Shown here one piece after another: positions 8,232 to 15,407 of a stretch of DNA of 64,000 bases; within the stretch, counting starts at the first letter, position 1, and each line of letters begins with the position of its first letter. The translations under genes were made by a program, and so were the position numbers. The DNA lies in NCBI RefSeq assembly GCF_038595055.1, contig NZ_CP152002.1, positions 3,640,501 through 3,704,500 of the forward strand. Reading direction: 5' to 3'. Below the pieces are notes generated by a model. The model did no database searches, was not told where the DNA came from, and saw only the letters and a program-made list of their open reading frames with translations. Source of the stretch: Paenibacillus sp. FSL R7-0345. Lineage in GTDB: Bacteria; Bacillota; Bacilli; Paenibacillales; Paenibacillaceae.

Positions 8232-8575
8232 GCTCGTAAAAAAGAGAGGAAGGAGAGGAGAGCTAACCACACAGGTAAATGTTGTAAATGCCAGCATGAA
8301 AACCTGTTGCATCAAGGGATTAGGGTTATATTTCCAAAGTGGGCAGCCGAAGAGTACATCCAAAAAACAGCACTGGTTATAGGCTTGTCTCTTCATCAAT
8401 GTAACCGCAATCATTACGTGATATGTTAGCTGACGTGCTTGACGTAATCTAAAAGCCTTTGTTATGGTTTTTCTAGACAAACGCAAACAAAACAAACTTT
8501 TTGTGGCGTATTATTCTTTCTTGCGTGAGCTATTTTGACCAAACCAACCCAATTAAGCCTGAGGAGATGATTGAT
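8232..8575. other. Intergenic region, no gene seen
   Basis: Short open frames exist on both strands (for example 8217-8429 plus, with a CKCQH cluster), but none has an RBS or a recognisable family. The region presumably contains the promoter of the HAD hydrolase gene; I could not pick one out confidently. Confidence 0.4.
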
Positions 8576-9241
8576 TTGATCAAGGGTATTATTTTTGACT
8601 TCGACGGAACTATTATCGACACAGAGACTGCCTGGTACACTGCTTTTAGTGAGGCCTATGAAGAACATGGAGTGGAATTGACTCTTGAGAAGTATTCAAC
8701 CTGTATTGGCACGAGTTTGAACAGCTTTAACCCGTATGAATATCTCATAACGGATCTGAAGCTGGATATTGACAAAGATAAATTTAGAACGGATGTTCAG
8801 CTGAGACATAGCAAGCTGATGGAGCTCGAAGAGATGCGTCCGGGGATTCAGCATTATCTTGATTCTGCAAAGGATGCCGGACTGCGCATGGGGTTAGCTT
8901 CAAGCTCATCCATGGAATGGGTCGGCAGATACCTGGATCAACTGGGGATTAGCGATTATTTTGAATGCATCCGGACTTCTGATCATGTTAAAAACGTGAA
9001 GCCTGACCCTGAACTCTATAATCAAACCTTAGCGTATCTGAATATTGCTCCAGAAGAGGCCGTTGCCATTGAAGATTCACCGAATGGTGCGAGGGCAGCG
9101 GCAGCAGCTGGTATGAACTGCGTAATTATCCCGAATGCTATTACCTCATTCCTGGAGTTTGATGACGCATCTTCCAAAATAGAATGTCTAAGCCAGCTGG
9201 ATTTTGAGCAGGCAACTTCCCGGAGCTACTTCAGCAATTAA
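8576..9241 (+). CDS. HAD-family phosphatase (beta-phosphoglucomutase-like)
   Basis: This is a cytoplasmic haloacid-dehalogenase superfamily hydrolase, probably acting on a sugar phosphate. Motif I DFDGT gives nucleophile Asp8 and acid/base Asp10; motif II is in GLASSSS; motif III is Lys in VKNVKPDPELY; motif IV is IEDSPNG. A helical cap lies between motifs I and II, as in subfamily IA enzymes. The start is uncertain: TTG 8576 has GAGGAG exactly 9 bases upstream and gives the usual few residues before DFDGT, whereas ATG 8567 abuts the same GAGGAG. It lies 42 bases before mtlD on the same strand, so a role in mannitol or hexitol phosphate metabolism is plausible but inferred. Confidence 0.88.
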   Translation: MIKGIIFDFDGTIIDTETAWYTAFSEAYEEHGVELTLEKYSTCIGTSLNSFNPYEYLITDLKLDIDKDKFRTDVQLRHSKLMELEEMRPGIQHYLDSAKDAGLRMGLASSSSMEWVGRYLDQLGISDYFECIRTSDHVKNVKPDPELYNQTLAYLNIAPEEAVAIEDSPNGARAAAAAGMNCVIIPNAITSFLEFDDASSKIECLSQLDFEQATSRSYFSN

Positions 9242-9283
9242 TTAACCTTTACAATCTAAATTCATTCCAAGGGGGACAACGTA

Positions 9284-10501
9284 TTGAGAGCCGTTCATTT
9301 TGGGGCAGGCAATATTGGCAGAGGGTTTATCGGACCCATGCTGTCTAACTCAGGGTACAGAGTTTGTTTTGTCGGGAGAAACACAAGCAAAATAACCCAG
9401 CTGCAAGGACGGGGCCAGTATTCTATTACATTTGCCAATGAGAATCGGGACCGTTATATTGTCGATAACGTGACTGCGGTCAATCTGGGGGACACTGCAG
9501 AGGTAGCGAAGGAAATCGCTAAGGCCGAAATCGTGACTACAGCAGTGGGGATAACGGCTTTAAAAGATATCGCCAGTACACTTGCGCGGGGAATTGAGCT
9601 GAGATTGAGCAACGGTGAGCAATCCAAACCGCTTCATGTATTTGCCTGTGAGAACGGAATAAAAAGCAGTCAGCAATTGAAGGAGGCTGTTTACCGGCAT
9701 TTGAAGCAATCCTGTAAGGAGCTTGCAGATCGTTTTGTCGCTTTTCCTAATGTGATGGTTGACCGGATCGTCCCCGTTCAAAAAAATAAAGATCCACTTG
9801 AAATTCTAGTAGAGCCATTCAGTGAATGGGTCATTCCCCGCAGTGATATGATAGGTGATTATAACGAAATTAAAGGCGCACATTATGTGGATTCACTGGA
9901 TCCCTACCTCGAGCGCAAGCTTTTTACCGTAAACACCGGTCATTGCAGTGCAGCTTACTTTGGATACATGGAAGGTTATCACAGTATTAAGGAGGCCATG
10001 TCAGATCCGGGTATCAGATCCCGGGTTCAAGGGGTTCTGCGTGAGACTGGAAGCTTGTTAATTCACCTGTATGGATTTGAACCAGAAGCTCATGAAAAGT
10101 ATATACAGAAAATGATGGGCCGTTTTTCAAATCCTAACTTTACAGACACCGTTAATCGTGTAGCCCGTTCCCCGCTTCGCAAGCTTTCCCCATCAGAAAG
10201 ACTGGTTAAACCCGCTATGCTTGCTAATGAATTGGGCTTGGAGACGACATATCTGGTTCTTGCCATTTCTAATGCGCTTTTCTTCGATGATACCAAGGAT
10301 CAGGAAGCCGTTGTTCTTCAGGAAGCTATCCGTAAACAAGGCGTTAGTGACGTAATTAAAACAAAGCTGGGAATTCCCGTAGAGCATCCGCTTCATTACC
10401 AGATTGTCAGGGGATATAATAAGCTTTGTTTGCAGTATCCTCATATGTCGAGTAGCGGATTTCAGTCTATGTTTCTCCGCATTCGTGAATCACACTTTTA
10501 A
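9284..10501 (+). CDS. mtlD: Mannitol-1-phosphate 5-dehydrogenase
   Basis: MtlD converts mannitol 1-phosphate and NAD+ to fructose 6-phosphate and NADH in the cytoplasm. The N-terminus MRAVHFGAGNIGRGFIG is the family's Rossmann dinucleotide-binding motif. The polyol dehydrogenase signature appears near 225 (FTVNTGHCSAAYFGYMEG, containing the catalytic Asn/His; the Lys lies in the preceding ERK). At 405 residues it is slightly longer than the usual 375-385. Translation starts at TTG 9284 with AAGGGGG about 8 bases upstream. No mannitol PTS genes are adjacent, only the HAD phosphatase, which is unusual for an mtlD and suggests use in mannitol synthesis/turnover or intake by another route (inference). 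Confidence 0.92.
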   Translation: MRAVHFGAGNIGRGFIGPMLSNSGYRVCFVGRNTSKITQLQGRGQYSITFANENRDRYIVDNVTAVNLGDTAEVAKEIAKAEIVTTAVGITALKDIASTLARGIELRLSNGEQSKPLHVFACENGIKSSQQLKEAVYRHLKQSCKELADRFVAFPNVMVDRIVPVQKNKDPLEILVEPFSEWVIPRSDMIGDYNEIKGAHYVDSLDPYLERKLFTVNTGHCSAAYFGYMEGYHSIKEAMSDPGIRSRVQGVLRETGSLLIHLYGFEPEAHEKYIQKMMGRFSNPNFTDTVNRVARSPLRKLSPSERLVKPAMLANELGLETTYLVLAISNALFFDDTKDQEAVVLQEAIRKQGVSDVIKTKLGIPVEHPLHYQIVRGYNKLCLQYPHMSSSGFQSMFLRIRESHF

Positions 10502-10575
10502 ATAATTCGGATAACAACGAAATTAATTAGACTTGAGGTCTTTCGCCATCTTTTACAATATTCATCCAAAAAAAA

Positions 10576-10641
10576 TCTTAATACAATCTTAATGTCTCTG
10601 ACGAATGCTTAATGTTATCTTAATGACCCCCATGGTATACT
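10576..10641 (+). promoter_or_regulatory. Promoter with paired TCTTAAT direct repeats before mnhE
   Basis: TCTTAAT occurs at 10576 and 10587, and GCTTAAT/TCTTAAT at 10607 and 10618. Each pair is spaced 11 nt start to start, and TATACT (10636-10641) follows as the -10. There is no good -35, as expected for an activator-dependent promoter. The layout TTAATR-N5-TTAATG resembles PhoP/OmpR-family boxes. The promoter would produce a leader of about 200 nt containing hairpin E3 before mnhE. Confidence 0.55.
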
Positions 10642-10764
10642 TCTGCTTAAAGGAATTCGGCTTATAATAGGCTATAGCAATTTGGAGGATTTCAACTCGC
10701 TTAAATAAAGAATCCGGTCTCATTTATAGGCCTATTTCATTCAACAAAATAAGTATTAAACCGG

Positions 10765-10801
10765 AGGAGCCTGCCAACAGCGGGCTCTTTCTGTGTTTTT
10801 A
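10765..10801 (+). promoter_or_regulatory. Terminator-like hairpin in mnhE leader (copy E3)
   Basis: AGGAGCCTG (10765-10773) pairs with CGGGCTCTT (10781-10789) through nine pairs, including two G-U, with loop CCAACAG, and is followed by TCTGTGTTTTT. It is 53 nt upstream of the start codon and nearly identical in core to E2. Confidence 0.5.
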
Positions 10802-10854
10802 CAAACTGGAGCATCTGCTGACCTATGTTTAAAACACAATAAGGAGTGAATAAA

Positions 10855-11337
10855 GTGGCTTTACAAGGTTTATTAAATCTGTTAATCGCTTTTCTTTGGA
10901 TGGCGATAAACAACAGCAGTTCCAGCGCAAATTTTATAATAGGGTATCTGTTAGGTCTAGCATTTTTATTAATGTTCCGAAAAGCAAACCCACAGAAAAA
11001 GCCGTTTTATCTTTTCCGCTTTTGGGCAATAGTGAAGCTGTTACTCATTTTTTTACGCGAGTTAATTCTCTCGAATTTTGTTGTAATTAGTCACATTCTT
11101 CGACCCAAATTAACTATTCGTCCCGGCATTTTTGCATACGAAACTTCATTAACCACACCCTGGGAGGTCACGCTCTTATCTAGCCTAATCTGTTTGACAC
11201 CGGGGACATTGACCCTTGATATTTCAGGAGACGGTAAGACTTTGTACATTCACGCTATAGACATTAAAGATACTGATAAGCTTGTTGAGCATATAAGAGG
11301 GACCTTTGAACAGGCTATTGCAGCAGTAACGCGCTGA
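10855..11337 (+). CDS. Orphan MnhE/MrpE-like Na+/H+ antiporter subunit
   Basis: This 160-residue protein has two N-terminal membrane helices (LLNLLIAFLWMAI and FIIGYLLGLAFLLMF), a third around VKLLLIFLRELILSNF, and a soluble C-terminal half with TPWEVTLLSSLICLTPGTLTLDI. That last stretch is the hallmark of the MnhE/MrpE subunit of the multi-subunit Mrp antiporter. In Mrp complexes E works only with A-D, F and G, none of which is encoded here. The start GTG 10855 is chosen because AAGGAG lies 8 bases upstream; GTG 10846 overlaps that RBS. The downstream hydrolase gene begins about 60 bases later. Its role as a stand-alone protein is unknown. Confidence 0.85.
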   Translation: MALQGLLNLLIAFLWMAINNSSSSANFIIGYLLGLAFLLMFRKANPQKKPFYLFRFWAIVKLLLIFLRELILSNFVVISHILRPKLTIRPGIFAYETSLTTPWEVTLLSSLICLTPGTLTLDISGDGKTLYIHAIDIKDTDKLVEHIRGTFEQAIAAVTR

Positions 11338-11399
11338 TTATTTATTATTTGAGAGGAATGGAGTCATCCAGGCGATCAACAATGAAAGGAGCATTTGAC

Positions 11400-12215
11400 A
11401 TGCCACATGTTCAAGTCAATGGAACTATGATTTATTACGAGATGTATGGAAGTGGTCTTCCTATTGTTTTTATCCATGATTATTCAACCTCTCATCATCT
11501 ATTTGCACCGCAAACAGAGTATTTCAGTAAACGTGCTAAAGTTATTGTATTTGATTTGAGAGGCAACGGAAAATCAGGTAAGCTGGATGTCGAAACTAGC
11601 CGGATTATAGATACTCAATGTGAAGATTTGAAGGAATTAATAGAAACTTTATCTATTGATCGAGCAGTAATTGTAGCCTCCTCCAGTGGAGCCGTACTTG
11701 CCCTCAAATATGCCTCACTTTATCCCGGCAGAGTAATAAATCTGATTCTTGTTGACAGTTATTTTAATAGTGATGTAACAGCTTTAGGTAGTAAAGTGAT
11801 GAATACACTAGAAATCATCGCATGGGCGTCCCATTATCTTCCTGCAGAAATGTTTATCCGTTCTTTAAGAATCACTTATAATAACTGGCTGTTAGCTTAT
11901 CATATCTTGAAAAAGGAACTTATTCAGCAACGAACCACGGAATTAATTAAGCAGCGACTGGCTCTCCGATACACCATTAATTGTATAGATTTATTAGAAT
12001 TAAAAATGCCTGCTCTTTATATATCTGGAGACCGCAATAATTGGATACTGGAACAGGTAAAAAAAACGGCTTCTCGATCTCCTCAAGCCCAACTCGCAGT
12101 CCTGGAGGATGCAATGTATCCAAGCCATTTGTGCCAGCCTGAGCTCTTTAACCGGCTGCTGCTGGATTATTTAAAGGATCAGCAATGTTTTCAATCAGTT
12201 AATCAATACGGATAA
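11400..12215 (+). CDS. Alpha/beta hydrolase
   Basis: A 271-residue alpha/beta-hydrolase fold protein. It begins MPHVQVNGTMIYYEMYGSG, a typical N-terminal strand pair, and has the oxyanion motif IVFIHDYS and the turn FDLRGNGKSGK. The nucleophile elbow is ASSSGA, where the final Gly of G-x-S-x-G is kept but the first is Ala/Ser. The usual Asp may be in YISGDRNN. The position of the catalytic His is less clear: MYPSHLCQPELF near the C-terminus fits. Start ATG 11400 follows AAAGGAG by 8 bases. It is probably co-transcribed with mnhE. Its substrate is unknown, and the weakened elbow leaves catalytic activity open. Confidence 0.82.
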   Translation: MPHVQVNGTMIYYEMYGSGLPIVFIHDYSTSHHLFAPQTEYFSKRAKVIVFDLRGNGKSGKLDVETSRIIDTQCEDLKELIETLSIDRAVIVASSSGAVLALKYASLYPGRVINLILVDSYFNSDVTALGSKVMNTLEIIAWASHYLPAEMFIRSLRITYNNWLLAYHILKKELIQQRTTELIKQRLALRYTINCIDLLELKMPALYISGDRNNWILEQVKKTASRSPQAQLAVLEDAMYPSHLCQPELFNRLLLDYLKDQQCFQSVNQYG

Positions 12216-12499
12216 TTAGAAACCGGATGACCAGTGGGGCGGGCATAGACCTAGCAGTTGTAAAAGCGATCATTGATGTTCCTTCAGGCATGATAATAGG
12301 TTAGGGTTTCGGCTTCGGGGGAGAGGGAAACAGGAGAAAACGGGGGAGAAACTACATAAAAAGAATATTTCCGGATAAAAAATATCCTTCGAGATCGTAT
12401 GTAAAATGTGTATTTAAGTTTTAGACTGAGAAAATAAAGCATTAAATTGTCGATACAGAGATACCGGCAACAAAGCAGAAGGCTTTCCTGAGCATGTAA

Positions 12500-12715
12500 C
12501 CCGTCATCATTTTCCTTGTCGAGAATGAATGGATTGAACGGATAACTGATCCGGAAAACCGACGTTATATGAAATTGACACTTTCTCCAAAGGGGCAGAT
12601 GCTCCATGAACATATTATATCTGTTTTGAATTCTTATTTCGAAACGATTATGAAGGATATCCCCGAGGATAAAAGGGAGCAAATGGACAAGAACTTGCTC
12701 CCATTGTTGATTTAA
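12500..12715 (+). pseudogene. MarR-type regulator, C-terminal fragment
   Basis: A plus-strand frame directly after a TAA at 12497 reads PVIIFLVENEWIERITD, then PENRRYMKLTLSPKGQ, and ends with …DKREQMDKNLLPLLI at 12715. WIERITDPENRRYMKLTLSPKG is the wing and following helix of MarR-family regulators (consensus RxxDPxDRRxxxLxLTxxG, split here only for description). The N-terminal dimerisation and recognition helices are missing upstream, where only broken frames occur between 12216 and 12499. It is a truncated relic with no start codon or RBS. Confidence 0.6.
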
Positions 12716-12840
12716 TAAGTATCTGTCAATTACTTGTCTGCGGTGCAGTATTTTTGAACGGGAGAAATGTCTTCAACTACTGATTTATTGCTTTGGTTAA
12801 TTCCTTTAAATTCATACTCATTGAGAGTATATTATAAAAC

Positions 12841-13317
12841 TTAATCCAAACTGTTAACTATGCTCCTGATATTCTTAATCGTCGCAAAGTGCATGGCCTC
12901 ATGGTAAATTAGAAAACCCAGTAACTGTTCTACCGTTGAATAGGTATTTCCTGTAGACGACTTATAGTGGGGATTAATTTCCTCTTTCCATTTGCTTGAA
13001 AGCACCGATTCAACCCTTTCCATTTGTTCAGTTAACAGGCTAATGATTTGAAACTTCGTTGGAGGTTCTATATCCCAGTCAGAAGGTTTAGTTCCCGGAT
13101 TAAACAACGTGCTAAAATTAGCAGGATAATTCGTTTCTTCCCCGGTAAGCTGGAAAGCAAACTTCTCAAATACAACATACATGTGGCCTAGATTCCATAT
13201 TATATTGTTTTTCAAGCCTGCCGGAATGACTTCCGCTTCAGAATCACTTATGCTCCGCACATAATCAACGGTCTGACGGCGAACAAATCCCAACTGATCC
13301 ACGACAAAATGACTCAT
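12841..13317 (-). CDS. DinB-like four-helix protein
   Basis: This 158-residue protein belongs to the DinB/YfiT putative metal-dependent hydrolase superfamily. It is a four-helix bundle with a His triad: NLGHMY (about residue 44) and HEAMHF (about 141-146). The protein starts MSHFVVDQLGFVRRQTVDYV, where the first helix contacts substrate in relatives such as bacillithiol transferases. A bacillithiol or similar thiol-transferase role is possible but unproven. ATG 13317 has GGAGGT 8 bases upstream; the longer frame to 13341 lacks an RBS. It is monocistronic, with its own short upstream region separating it from the TetR operon. Confidence 0.82.
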   Translation of the reverse strand: MSHFVVDQLGFVRRQTVDYVRSISDSEAEVIPAGLKNNIIWNLGHMYVVFEKFAFQLTGEETNYPANFSTLFNPGTKPSDWDIEPPTKFQIISLLTEQMERVESVLSSKWKEEINPHYKSSTGNTYSTVEQLLGFLIYHEAMHFATIKNIRSIVNSLD

Positions 13318-13383
13318 AATTGTGACCTCCCTTAGAATCACTGACGAACATTAAATAGATAATAACTTTCCGTCAGAGTATCA

Positions 13384-13956
13384 CTACTGCAAATCTGCTA
13401 TTGTTTTCGAGACTCGCTGTGCCAGGTTTGCCAACGTACGTTCAAAAAAGGATTCATCATGAAGTGCTCTGCTCAGAATTAATCCCCCCTGAATACCAGC
13501 AATCGTTTCCTCTGAAATTTGGTCAGCGGCTTCTTGGGAGACGCCTGTCCGGACTAGTGCCGCACTTAATGCTTCAATCCATCTGATAAAATACTGACGA
13601 ATAACAATAGCAAACCGATCCCTTGTTTCGTCTAAAGCAAATGCACCAATAAGACAGATACGCTGTCCCGACTGAAAATAAGAATCGACCTCTTGCCACA
13701 TATGATCAATGGCTGCCCGGGGGTCATGCTTTTCGAGCGGTTCATAAATGTTACTGATAAACCACTGATCAATATGAGCTAGAATTTCAGCGGCCATCTG
13801 ATCTTTTCCTCCGGGGAAGAAATGATATAAGCTTCCTTTAGATAGACGTGTCCGGGCTGTTATTTTACTCATGGATGCACCCTCATAACCCAGCTCACGA
13901 AATACCTCAGTAACGAGAGAAGTTACGTCAGATTTTTCAAAAACAGTTCGAGTCAT
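13384..13956 (-). CDS. TetR-family transcriptional regulator
   Basis: The protein is 190 residues. Residues 8-55 form the TetR helix-turn-helix with the signature [19 protein letters not shown] followed by [11 protein letters not shown]. The C-terminal ligand-binding/dimerisation part resembles the YxaF/LmrA-like group. Its ATG overlaps the stop of the upstream DUF1348 gene by 4 bases (ATGA), so the two are translationally coupled. The operon promoter contains a perfect ACCGATCGGT palindrome between -35 and -10, so I infer autorepression of the operon, relieved by an unknown small molecule. Confidence 0.92.
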   Translation of the reverse strand: MTRTVFEKSDVTSLVTEVFRELGYEGASMSKITARTRLSKGSLYHFFPGGKDQMAAEILAHIDQWFISNIYEPLEKHDPRAAIDHMWQEVDSYFQSGQRICLIGAFALDETRDRFAIVIRQYFIRWIEALSAALVRTGVSQEAADQISEETIAGIQGGLILSRALHDESFFERTLANLAQRVSKTIADLQ

Positions 13957-14414
13957 AGGTTTAACTCGCTTAGGCTTGGATGATCAGCGGGACGCGTGCC
14001 GAGAGGCCAATGAAATTTGCGTTCTTCTTCTTTAATCGGCATGTCATTAATCGAAGCAAATCTGCGTTTCATCAAGCCGTCATCAGCGAATTCCCAATTC
14101 TCGTTCCCATACGATCTGAACCAATTGCCGCTGTCATCATGCCATTCATATGCGAATCTTACAGCAATACGGTTATCCGTAAATGACCAGAGTTCCTTGA
14201 TAAGCCGATAGTCCAGCTCTTTGGCCCATTTTCTAGTTAGTAAAGAGACAATTTCTTGACGGCCTGTTATGAATTCACTCCGGTTTCTCCAATAACAATC
14301 CTCAGTATATACAAGTGAGACGCGCTGCGGATCTCGGCTATTCCAGCTGTCTTCTGCCATACGGGTTTTTTGAATTGCCGTTTCACGAGTGAATGGGGGA
14401 GTTAAGTTAGTCAT
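13953..14414 (-). CDS. DUF1348 / NTF2-like protein
   Basis: This 153-residue protein of the DUF1348 family, with an NTF2-like (SnoaL) fold, may bind or transform a small ligand. Diagnostic features are the N-terminal helix [20 protein letters not shown], the strand [18 protein letters not shown], the Trp-rich [20 protein letters not shown] and the C-terminal [16 protein letters not shown]. These proteins are commonly paired with TetR regulators in Firmicutes and Proteobacteria, and here the pair is overlapping. Function is unknown; detoxification of the TetR inducer is a guess from context. Confidence 0.88.
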   Translation of the reverse strand: MTNLTPPFTRETAIQKTRMAEDSWNSRDPQRVSLVYTEDCYWRNRSEFITGRQEIVSLLTRKWAKELDYRLIKELWSFTDNRIAVRFAYEWHDDSGNWFRSYGNENWEFADDGLMKRRFASINDMPIKEEERKFHWPLGTRPADHPSLSELNL

Positions 14415-14446
14415 TACATTTCCTCACTTTCTGTACCGTTTGTATT

Positions 14447-14475
14447 AGTATATACCGATCGGTTTAGAGATGCAA
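14447..14475 (-). promoter_or_regulatory. Promoter with TetR-type operator
   Basis: On the minus strand TTGCAT (14475-14470), a 17-nt spacer and TATACT (14452-14447) form a good sigma-A promoter for the DUF1348-tetR operon. The spacer contains the perfect 10-bp palindrome ACCGATCGGT (14454-14463), a typical TetR-family half-site pair. Confidence 0.75.
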
Positions 14476-14592
14476 GTTAATCTTCTTAATCATAATTCGA
14501 AAATTGAACCCCCTGTATCCAAATGCTAAAATACACTGAAGGACAACGCTCCAAAAACTTGAAATATTGCGGAAGGTTGGGCACAAGAGCTT

Positions 14593-15207
14593 ATGAAAAT
14601 CCAGAAAATTTCAGGCGGTATTGTATATTTAATGATCCTGATGATCGTTATCCTTTGGAGGAAAGATCTGATACAACTGATGGAATGTATGCATACAGGT
14701 AACTGGCCAGCTATACTGGCTGTAGCCTCAATGATCGGTATGGTTCCTATAATTCCTTACGCTATTGTGTCTGGTATACTGGGAATTAAGTTCGGATTAT
14801 GGGTAGGAGGGGCCATGAGTGTAGTTGCCTCGACAATTGCAGCCATTATGACCTACATGATTTTCATTACCGGGAAGGGACGAATCCTGACTAATATAAG
14901 CAAGTTTAATTATTTGCATACACAGATTCGTAATCGAGCATTTTTATTTGTACTGATTGGAAGGATGCTGCCTTTTGTTCCGGCTGCCGTTATTAACGGA
15001 TATGCAGGACTCTATAAGCTTCCATTCAAAACATTTGTAGTTGCTACTATCTTAGGAAAGATTCCTACGATGTTTGTCTTTGCTTATATGGGGCTGTCTG
15101 TAGTTTCAAAATCGACTTATTGGCTGCCTGTTATCCTTTTTTATTGCATTTTTTTAGGCGCAATTTACATCATTTATAAGAAGTTGTTTCCGGCAGCACA
15201 AAGGTAA
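14593..15207 (+). CDS. TVP38/TMEM64 family (VTT-domain) membrane protein
   Basis: An integral membrane protein of 204 residues related to the DedA/TVP38 (SNARE-associated, VTT) group, a family implicated in phospholipid translocation and membrane homeostasis. It shows an N-terminal helix (residues 8-22), the re-entrant region IIPYAIVSGILGIKFGLWVGG (position about 50), the conserved IGRMLPFVPAAVINGYAG (about 125-142, the F-x-P-x-x-P/N-Y-x-G signature) and two C-terminal helices. The start ATG 14593 has only a weak upstream GGAAGG, so translation initiation may be inefficient or begin slightly upstream. Its neighbours give no functional clue. Confidence 0.85.
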   Translation: MKIQKISGGIVYLMILMIVILWRKDLIQLMECMHTGNWPAILAVASMIGMVPIIPYAIVSGILGIKFGLWVGGAMSVVASTIAAIMTYMIFITGKGRILTNISKFNYLHTQIRNRAFLFVLIGRMLPFVPAAVINGYAGLYKLPFKTFVVATILGKIPTMFVFAYMGLSVVSKSTYWLPVILFYCIFLGAIYIIYKKLFPAAQR

Positions 15208-15407
15208 CCCATTTCGATAAACGATTTCTGCTGACTGTTCCATTAAACCTCAGATTACTTCTTCCAAATCTTCCTCTGAACTATTAAGAAACTATAAACA
15301 TTCGATACCAACACTGAAGATTGATACTTGAAAAAAATGTGAAGTTCTGCATAAATAGGAGGGAGTAATCTGGAGAGACAGCAATCATGAAATCGGAGGG
15401 TCAAGCC

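Noticed and set aside
8217..8429. Plus-strand ORF of 70 codons with Cys/His cluster
   Set aside because: It starts inside the terminator T-run, has a lysine/arginine-rich low-complexity start, no RBS and no recognised family; it is more likely chance.
8145..8495. Minus-strand ORF as the gene controlled by the riboswitch
   Set aside because: It lies upstream, not downstream, of the riboswitch on that strand and has no coding character.
12284..12682. Minus-strand 132-codon ORF
   Set aside because: It is antisense to the recognisable MarR fragment and rich in aromatic/basic residues typical of a non-coding frame.
15270..15330. TCTTAAT-type boxes before the first kinase gene
   Set aside because: Only isolated TATTAAG/CTTCC pieces occur, with no 11-nt periodicity.
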